In this document: piece after piece, positions 6,648 through 11,289 of the stretch
How positions within the stretch are numbered: position 1 is the first letter of the stretch
Layout of the letters: each line of letters begins with the position of its first letter
DNA from: Minisyncoccota bacterium
GTDB taxonomy: Bacteria; Patescibacteriota; Minisyncoccia; Minisyncoccales; CSSED10-335
Length of the DNA stretch: 11,289 nucleotides
Direction: 5' to 3'
Assembly: GCA_021129615.1 (NCBI GenBank)
Contig: JAJOKY010000043.1
Location: 1-11,289, forward strand
The notes under the pieces: model-generated
Database searches by the model: none
What the model saw: only the letters and a program-made list of their open reading frames with translations
Told to the model about the DNA's origin: nothing
Position numbers and translations under genes: made by a program

Positions 6648-8114
6648 TTATTTTTTGTCTGGCTTCATTAGCGGAAAAATCTGGCACTCTCTAATCGGTT
6701 TGTCCATCAAAAAACTAAAAAGTCTCTCTGAAACACCAAAACCACAAGTTGGTGGCATTCCATATTCAAGAGCTTCTATAAATTCATGTGCAAACATCTG
6801 CGCCTCCTCATCTCCATCAGATCTTAGTTTTTCTTGCTCAGAAAATCTTTCCGCTTGATCAATTGGATCATTAAGTTCACTATAACCGTTTCCTATCTCA
6901 GAACCACCTATAATTACTTGAAATCTAGCTACAGTATCGGGGTTCTTCTCATTTCTTTTAGCTAGCGGAGAAACCTCAACTGGAAGATTTATAAGAAATC
7001 CAGGACCACCGATATTTTTACGACAATACTTCCAAAGAGTATCAATTGCCCTCACTCTATTGAAGCCTTTTTTGTTATATTTTACACTTAATTTATCTAA
7101 AGCTTTTTTCATCTCTGATAAAGTAGCTTGTGATATATCTATTTTTGTTTTTTGACTTATAATCGTAGAGTAATCATAGATCTCCCATTTTTTTGAAAAA
7201 TCAACTTCAAAGCCCCTAATTGTAAACTTTAAAGTTCCAAAAGTTTCTTTAATAACGCTCTTATAAAGCCTTTCTACTAGCTTCACCCCCTTTTTATGGT
7301 CAGCATAAGCCCAGTAAAACTCCATCTGAGTATAGTCTTGTAAGTGTTCAACACTTACTCCTTCATTCCTGAATTGCCTACCTATCTCAAATGTTTTTTC
7401 AAAACCAGCTACCATTAATTTTTTTTGCCATAATTCTCCCATTGATATTCTCAAATAAACCTCAATATCTAGGGCATTATGATGTGTCTTAAAAGGCATC
7501 GCATCAGCTCCACCAGTTGTCGTTTCAAGAACTGGTGTCTCTACCTCTAAAAAGCCCTCGTTAATTAAAAACTTCCTCATTGAATTCCAAAATATAGACT
7601 TCTTTTTAATCATATCTTTAACCTCAGGGTTAAATAAGATATCTAGATATCTTTTTCTAAAACGAGACTCTTCATCTTTTAATCCGTGCCATTTTTCGGG
7701 AAGAGGTAAGATGCTTTTACTGATCATTTTCATACTACTAACCTCTAGTGTCTTTTCATCTTTTTTAGTCATAAAGAGAGATCCCTTTACTTCAACAAAA
7801 TCACCAACATCAAAGTTTTCAAGATAAAAATCATAACCCTTCTCTCCTATTCCCTTTTCTCTCAAAAAAATCTGAATAGATTTTGTCCCATCCTCAATAT
7901 TCATAAAGGTAAATTTTCTATGAATTCTTATCGCTCTTATCCTACCAACTAAAATAATTTGCTCTTCTGATTTAGATATTTTAGAAAATGACCTTAAGGC
8001 TTCTTCACAGGAATGAGTTCTCTTCACTTTTATAGGATAAGGATTAGACCCAGACATTCTAATTCTTTTTAACTTCCTTATCCTATTTTTTCGTATCTCA
8101 TCTATTGTAGCCAT
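6648..8114 (-). CDS. lysS: Lysyl-tRNA synthetase (class IIb)
   Basis: A 488-aa enzyme charging tRNA-Lys, of normal bacterial length. The N-terminal OB-fold anticodon-binding domain spans about 52-130 (ILVGRIRAIRIHRKFTFMNI, then GDFVEVKG). The catalytic core has FRKRYLDIL (152-160), motif 1 FLEVETPVL (188-196), TTTGGADAMPF (198-208), motif 2 FEIGRQFRNEGVSVEHLQDY (242-261) followed by TQMEFYWAYAD, then SELNDP (412-417) and motif 3 GFGVSERLFSFLMDKPIREC (458-477). Motif 2 here has VEHLQDYTQMEF where E. coli has TRHNPEFTMLEL, a variant I associate with CPR enzymes. The stop is TAA. A promoter-like sequence ends about 25 bases upstream of the ATG; there is no Shine-Dalgarno. It lies between ftsX and the repeat-bearing gap before serS. 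Confidence 0.95.
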   Translation of the reverse strand: MATIDEIRKNRIRKLKRIRMSGSNPYPIKVKRTHSCEEALRSFSKISKSEEQIILVGRIRAIRIHRKFTFMNIEDGTKSIQIFLREKGIGEKGYDFYLENFDVGDFVEVKGSLFMTKKDEKTLEVSSMKMISKSILPLPEKWHGLKDEESRFRKRYLDILFNPEVKDMIKKKSIFWNSMRKFLINEGFLEVETPVLETTTGGADAMPFKTHHNALDIEVYLRISMGELWQKKLMVAGFEKTFEIGRQFRNEGVSVEHLQDYTQMEFYWAYADHKKGVKLVERLYKSVIKETFGTLKFTIRGFEVDFSKKWEIYDYSTIISQKTKIDISQATLSEMKKALDKLSVKYNKKGFNRVRAIDTLWKYCRKNIGGPGFLINLPVEVSPLAKRNEKNPDTVARFQVIIGGSEIGNGYSELNDPIDQAERFSEQEKLRSDGDEEAQMFAHEFIEALEYGMPPTCGFGVSERLFSFLMDKPIRECQIFPLMKPDKK

Positions 8115-8140
8115 TTTTATATATTAAAATTATATAATTA

Positions 8141-8169
8141 AGTATACCACCAGTAATAAAAAAGTGCAA
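8141..8169 (-). promoter_or_regulatory. Candidate extended -10 promoter for lysS
   Basis: The minus strand reads TTGCAC (8169-8164), a 17-base spacer, then TATACT (8146-8141) preceded by TGG, giving an extended -10 TGGTATACT. The -10 matches 5 of 6 and the -35 only 3 of 6. The predicted start near 8134 gives a leader of about 20 bases. Just upstream on the same strand is a run of nine T (8168-8176) after a 4-bp stem, possibly a weak end for the ftsEX transcript. Confidence 0.45.
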
Positions 8170-8186
8170 AAAAAAATTGAGAAAAA

Positions 8187-8312
8187 TCAACCACGAGGGA
8201 AATTTTGTATATCAAAAATCAACAAGACTCCTCCTGCCTCTATCTGTTGACTTCCGATATCAACGAGACTTCTAATGTTAGTAAAATTAACCTGCGAGTG
8301 TTGAGCTTTCAT
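8187..8312 (-). CDS. Doubtful 41-codon ORF between ftsX and lysS
   Basis: ATG at 8312 to TGA at 8187 gives 41 residues, starting MKAQHSQVNF and ending IFDIQNFPRG. It starts 21 bases after the ftsX stop. In favour: composition looks more protein-like and less A/T-biased than other gaps here. Against: no ribosome binding site, no similarity I recognise, and its DNA contains out-of-frame near-repeats (ATCAACAAGACTCCT at 8218-8232 and ATCAACGAGACTTCT at 8259-8273, 41 bases apart), which suggests repeat or relic DNA. It may be a small protein, a gene remnant or nothing. The rest of 8115-8333 holds the lysS promoter and a T-run. Confidence 0.25.
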   Translation of the reverse strand: MKAQHSQVNFTNIRSLVDIGSQQIEAGGVLLIFDIQNFPRG

Positions 8313-8333
8313 AGCACCAATTAATTACAAACC

Positions 8334-9254
8334 CTAATTTTTTAGGTGCTTCTTTACGGCTATCAGGGTAGAAAAAGTTGATAGAAATAGAGCTGTAATA
8401 ATCTGAAAAATAACCAAGTTACCAAAATTGAATTTTATTAAATCAATAAAATTTATTGTAAAAAATGGGAGTATTTCTAAGCCCAAAGAGGTTCTGTGGT
8501 CAAATGATAGGGCAATAATAAGTGAAATTATTAGACCGAAGAACATACCAAGAAGACCAGTAATAAGACTCTGGAAGAAAAACGATGAAACTATAAACCT
8601 TCTAGAAACCCCAATTAATCTCATAATTGAGATCTCTCTCTTGAGCCCATATATCGTCAGTTTTATTATGTTAAATACAACCAATAGAGAGGTAATTGCC
8701 ATCGTTACAGTAAGCGCTATTCCTATCGTCTGAACAATTAAGATGATATTAAATATATCACTTATAACCTCTTTTCGTTGAGTATGATCAATTTTTTCAA
8801 AAAATAGACTAGATGGACTATCTTCTAAATATCTGATTATATTATCAAAGCTCTTTTCTGTATTAGCCCCTATAACTAGAGATGCTAAAAATGGATTCTC
8901 AACTTCAGCTAACGCCGCCATTAAAAGTGGGTCATCTCTATGTCTATCTATAAAATTTTGAAGAGCGACCTCCTTTGATATATAGTCAATACTTCTAGTA
9001 TCGGTAAGATTTATTAGATCATCCTTTGTTTCAAAAATTATCTCTTCGGTAGTATCTGCCTTAAAATAGAGGCTAATAGTAATTTTATCTTTTACATCTT
9101 CAACAACTATATTGCCTAGATTGTCAGCAACAAAAATAAAAGTCATAAAAAAGATGGTTATAGCGATTGCAAAAACCGCAACCATAGAAAGACCAAAATT
9201 ACGCCTAAAATTGAGAAAAGCTGACTTAAATAATCTTTTTATTATAGTAAACAT
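8334..9254 (-). CDS. ftsX: Cell division protein FtsX (ABC-type permease subunit)
   Basis: The membrane partner of FtsE. FtsEX transmits ATP hydrolysis across the membrane to activate a septal peptidoglycan hydrolase. From the chosen start it has 306 aa: TM1 about 22-44, an extracellular domain about 45-165 (KITISLYFKADTTEEI, YISKEVALQNF), TM2 about 168-196, a cytoplasmic loop LKREISIMRLIGVSRRF (204-220) typical of FtsX, TM3 about 222-250 and TM4 about 278-300. ATG at 9254 is chosen because FtsX proteins normally begin just before this basic amphipathic segment and it leaves 10 bases after ftsE. The longer start at 9293 (319 aa) would overlap ftsE by 29 bases, though a G-rich AGGGGGG lies about 10 bases before it. 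No EnvC/M23 hydrolase gene follows; lysS does. Confidence 0.92.
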   Translation of the reverse strand: MFTIIKRLFKSAFLNFRRNFGLSMVAVFAIAITIFFMTFIFVADNLGNIVVEDVKDKITISLYFKADTTEEIIFETKDDLINLTDTRSIDYISKEVALQNFIDRHRDDPLLMAALAEVENPFLASLVIGANTEKSFDNIIRYLEDSPSSLFFEKIDHTQRKEVISDIFNIILIVQTIGIALTVTMAITSLLVVFNIIKLTIYGLKREISIMRLIGVSRRFIVSSFFFQSLITGLLGMFFGLIISLIIALSFDHRTSLGLEILPFFTINFIDLIKFNFGNLVIFQIITALFLSTFSTLIAVKKHLKN

Positions 9255-9264
9255 ATTTTTTAAA

Positions 9265-9960
9265 TTATAATCTAAATTTTCCTGAAGACTCATCTCTTAT
9301 AATCCCCCCCTCTTTTATTGTTATCACCCTTCTATTGAGCTTATTTATAACCTCTTTATCGTGAGTTGCTAAAATTGTTGTGATCCCTCTCTGGTTTATC
9401 TTAATAAAAAGATCGATAATATCCATCGTATAATATGGATCAATATTGCCAGTTGGTTCATCGGCAAGAATAAGATCTGGATTGCATATCAACGCGCGAG
9501 CAATAGCTACCCTCTGCTGTTCTCCACCAGAAAGTTCATCGGGATAATGATAAGTTTTCCCAGAAAGACCCACTACATCCAAGAGATCTGGGATCTCTTT
9601 AATTATATCTCTATTTGGCATACCTAGCGCTTCCATAATACAAGAAAGATTTTCATAAACATTTTTTTTAGGGAATAATTTATAATCCTGAAAAATCATT
9701 CCTATCTTTCTTCTAAGTTTATGGATATTGCTTGGTCTGTATTTTGCTATATCTTTGTCATCAAAAAATATCTTTCCTGAGGTAGGAAGCTCTTGCCCTA
9801 TCAACATCTTGAAAAGGGTTGTTTTTCCTGATCCTGACTTTCCAGTAATAGACAAAAATTCTCCTTTTCCCACCTTAAATGAAATATCTCTAAATACCAC
9901 ATTTTCTTTTTTTGCTAAATGAGCAGGATATATCTTACCAACTTTATCAAAAAAAATCAT
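9265..9960 (-). CDS. ftsE: Cell division ATP-binding protein FtsE
   Basis: A 231-aa ABC ATPase at the inner face of the membrane, powering FtsX in septal wall remodelling. All motifs are intact: Walker A GKSGSGKT at 40-47, Q-loop Q91, signature LSGGEQQ at 143-149, Walker B LILADEP at 163-169, D-loop GNIDP at 171-175 and switch His200. The opening pattern IFFDKVGKIYP matches FtsE rather than generic transport ATPases, and the ftsX partner follows directly. It begins 62 bases after prfB; the prfB-ftsE-ftsX order is common in bacteria. The gap contains TATTATAAAATA-like strings that could be a promoter, so cotranscription with prfB is possible but not required. No Shine-Dalgarno precedes the ATG. 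The stop is TAA. Confidence 0.95.
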   Translation of the reverse strand: MIFFDKVGKIYPAHLAKKENVVFRDISFKVGKGEFLSITGKSGSGKTTLFKMLIGQELPTSGKIFFDDKDIAKYRPSNIHKLRRKIGMIFQDYKLFPKKNVYENLSCIMEALGMPNRDIIKEIPDLLDVVGLSGKTYHYPDELSGGEQQRVAIARALICNPDLILADEPTGNIDPYYTMDIIDLFIKINQRGITTILATHDKEVINKLNRRVITIKEGGIIRDESSGKFRL

Positions 9961-10022
9961 AAGTATTATTAAATATATTTTATAATATTAGAATAGAAAC
10001 ATGGGATTTAAATTCTCCACCC

Positions 10023-11115
10023 CTAAACCCATCTTATCACTGATTCGATCAATCTGTCTAGCTCTCCATCTAAAACTTTTTCCACTTGTGATGTCTCTAC
10101 TCCAGTTCTTAAATCTTTTACCATCTTATATGGGTGAAGAACATATGATCTAATCTGATTACCCCATCCGATAGAAACTTTCTCTCCTTTTACTTTCTTA
10201 ATTTGACTTTCAAGCTCCTCTTCTTTAAGTCTAGCTAGCTTTGAAGTAAGTATTTTCATTGCCTTATCTTTATTGAGCCCCTGCTGTCTCTCGTTTTGTG
10301 AAGACCCAACTATATTAGTTGGAATGTGAGTAATCCTAACAGCGGTTTCTCTCTTGTTCACATTTTGCCCACCTGGGCCAGATGCTCTATAGGTGTCTAT
10401 CTTAAGGTCTTCAGGATTAATTTGATAATTATTATTTCTCATTTCTGGGATGACATCAATTTTTGCAAAAGATGTATGCCTTAAGTTCTTAGATGAAAAA
10501 GGTGATATTCTAACTAAACGATGAATCCCCCTTTCTCCCTTTAGGGTTCCAAATACCCAATCTCCTCTTACCTCCATAGTAACTTCCTTAGTACCGATTC
10601 TCCCATCAGGACCACCACTATCGCCATATGATTGCTCAATAACTTTAATATTAAATCCTTTTGAGACAAAATATCTCTCATACATCCTCAAAAGCATTGT
10701 TGCCCAATCTTGAGCATCTTGCCCGCCAGCACCAGCAAATATTTGAAAAAGTGCATTTTTTTTATCATGCTTTCCAGAAAAAAATAATTTTATCTCTTCT
10801 TTTTCTATCTTATCATTGAGAATCTCAAGCTCCTTAAGGACACTACCTAAGTCATCATTGCTAAGTTGAGTTATCTCTACAAGATCATTAAACTCTTTTC
10901 TAAAAAAACCTATTTTCTCTATCTCTTCTTTTAAACAAGAAAACTCCTTACTAATTAGAGTCGCCCTTTCTACATTATCCCAAAAATCGGGCCTAGCCTG
11001 CTCAGACTCTAAAAAAGTAACCCTCTTTTTACTTTTTTCTAAGTCAAAGATGCTCCTCTAGAGAGAGGAGCTTTGGTTCAATTTTTTGAATAATTTCTTC
11101 TATTTTTTCTTTCAT
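10023..11115 (-). CDS. prfB: Peptide chain release factor 2, expressed by programmed +1 frameshift
   Basis: RF2 releases peptides at UGA and UAA. The gene is in two frames. The first runs from ATG at 11115 for 23 codons (MKEKIEEI...EEHL) to an in-frame TGA at 11046-11044. Slipping +1 at CTT-TGA-C continues without interruption from Asp24 to TAG at 10023, giving 363 aa, against 365 in E. coli. I translated the whole junction by hand: RPDFWD (41-46), FAGAGGQDAQDWATMLLRMY (about 124-144), the stop-codon recognition tripeptide SPF (204-206) and the catalytic GGQ (248-250). SPF rather than PxT identifies RF2, not RF1. A caller requiring one ATG frame would give only residues 140-363 (10697 to 10023), which is not a truncated gene. 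It is followed by ftsE and ftsX. The start has no Shine-Dalgarno; a TATAAT ends 6 bases before it. Confidence 0.96.
11043..11059 (-). promoter_or_regulatory. RF2 autoregulatory frameshift site (SD-like + CTTTGAC)
   Basis: The minus strand reads AGAGGAG-CAT-CTTTGAC (11059 to 11043). This matches the E. coli prfB layout AGGGGG-TAT-CTTTGAC: an internal Shine-Dalgarno, one codon, then the Leu codon CTT, the in-frame TGA and a C. By the established mechanism, low RF2 leaves UGA unread, the P-site tRNA-Leu slips from CUU to UUU and GAC is read next, making more RF2. Spacing and slippery heptamer are exactly conserved. Confidence 0.95.
11053..11070 (-). promoter_or_regulatory. 7-bp hairpin whose 3' arm is the frameshift Shine-Dalgarno
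   Basis: On the minus strand CTCCTCT (11070-11064), a CTCT loop, then AGAGGAG (11059-11053) form a perfect 7-bp stem with a tetraloop. The 3' arm is the whole SD-like element that stimulates frameshifting. The codons used (CTC CTC TCT CTA GAG GAG) are G+C-rich for this genome. The structure is seen; a role in hiding the SD is inferred. Confidence 0.55.
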
Positions 11116-11121
11116 AAATAT

Positions 11122-11150
11122 ATTATATCATAAAAACATAATCAAACCAA
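11122..11150 (-). promoter_or_regulatory. Candidate prfB promoter giving a near-leaderless mRNA
   Basis: A perfect -10 TATAAT (11127-11122) lies 6 bases before the ATG at 11115. A weak -35 TTGGTT (11150-11145) stands 17 bases further up. Transcription would start at or within a base or two of the ATG, so the mRNA would be leaderless, in keeping with no Shine-Dalgarno there. The A/T-rich background makes a chance TATAAT quite possible. Confidence 0.4.
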
Positions 11151-11177
11151 ACTCCCGCAATCTATAAGCTAAAATCC

Positions 11178-11193
11178 GGGGGGGTCAGATCCC
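11178..11193. repeat. GGGGTCAGATCCC-type near-palindromic repeat
   Basis: Seven G followed by TCAGATCCC. It resembles the GGGGTCAGACCCC motif I remember near REP-associated Y1 transposase genes and scattered through many bacterial genomes. Another run of seven G after TC ends the window (11283-11289), which may be the start of a second copy in the same orientation. No transposase is in the window. Confidence 0.45.
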
Positions 11194-11200
11194 TCGCAAG

Positions 11201-11241
11201 AATAACCAAGATACAAGAAACAATAACCAAACAATGACCAA
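11201..11241 (+). repeat. Three short direct repeats AATAACCAA
   Basis: AATAACCAA occurs at 11201-11209 and 11222-11230 and as AATGACCAA at 11233-11241, irregularly spaced (21 and 11 bases). They lie between the two G7 runs. The rest of 11116-11289 carries a purine-rich stretch (11247-11279) and no credible gene. Function is unknown; they may be part of the same repeat element. Confidence 0.4.
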
Positions 11242-11289
11242 AAATGGTGGAGGGAAAGAATAAAGAAAAGAGGCAGAATGTCGGGGGGG

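Noticed and set aside
10023..10697. prfB as a truncated or frameshift-broken pseudogene
   Set aside because: The upstream frame continues to a canonical CTTTGAC site and a start codon, so the gene is intact.
11185..11289. Minus-strand frame open from the window edge, 34 hydrophobic residues ending in TGA
   Set aside because: Its stop lies inside the GGGATCTGACCCC palindrome and its DNA contains short repeats; it is probably repeat DNA, though a gene end running off the edge cannot be excluded.

Overview
The window is an AT-rich bacterial segment, roughly one-third G+C by eye. Every gene I can support lies on the minus strand. Small single-copy housekeeping genes dominate: release factor 2, ftsE/ftsX, lysyl- and seryl-tRNA synthetases, a MurF-type ligase, a FemAB-type bridge enzyme, an FtsQ-type division protein, a small MscS-like membrane protein and the 5' part of a 23S rRNA. 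Most starts lack an obvious Shine-Dalgarno, MurF has no N-terminal domain, and the intergenic repeats resemble ones I associate with Candidate Phyla Radiation (Patescibacteria/Parcubacteria) genomes. I infer that affiliation; it is not proven here. TGA is a normal stop (femAB ends in TGA, and RF2 is present), so the UGA-recoded CPR lineages are unlikely.

Layout in transcription order, from high to low coordinates. 11116-11289 is non-coding, with a G7/GGGGTCAGATCCC repeat and a promoter-like TATAAT. 10023-11115 is prfB, whose reading frame is split by a classic programmed +1 frameshift; the true product is 363 aa, not the 224 aa a simple ORF call gives. 9265-9960 is ftsE and 8334-9254 is ftsX. 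8187-8312 is a doubtful 41-codon ORF among short repeats. 6648-8114 is lysS. 6305-6647 is a non-coding gap with an inverted-repeat element. 5003-6304 is serS, followed by a tight murF-femAB-ftsQ cluster (4972 to 1870) in which murF and femAB overlap by one base. 1006-1683 is an MscS-type TM protein. 535-1005 is a long leader with hairpins and a good promoter match, leading into the 23S rRNA (about 530 to beyond position 1). No 16S gene lies upstream of the 23S within this window.

Functionally the window joins translation (RF2, LysRS, SerRS, 23S rRNA) with envelope growth and division. FtsEX couples division to septal wall hydrolysis, MurF finishes the peptidoglycan pentapeptide, the FemAB protein probably adds a cross-bridge amino acid, and FtsQ acts in the divisome. 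I found no mobile gene, CRISPR array or tRNA. The most interesting signals are regulatory: a perfect 7-bp hairpin whose 3' arm is the internal Shine-Dalgarno of the prfB frameshift site, mutually exclusive hairpins in the 23S leader, and the separation of 23S from 16S.
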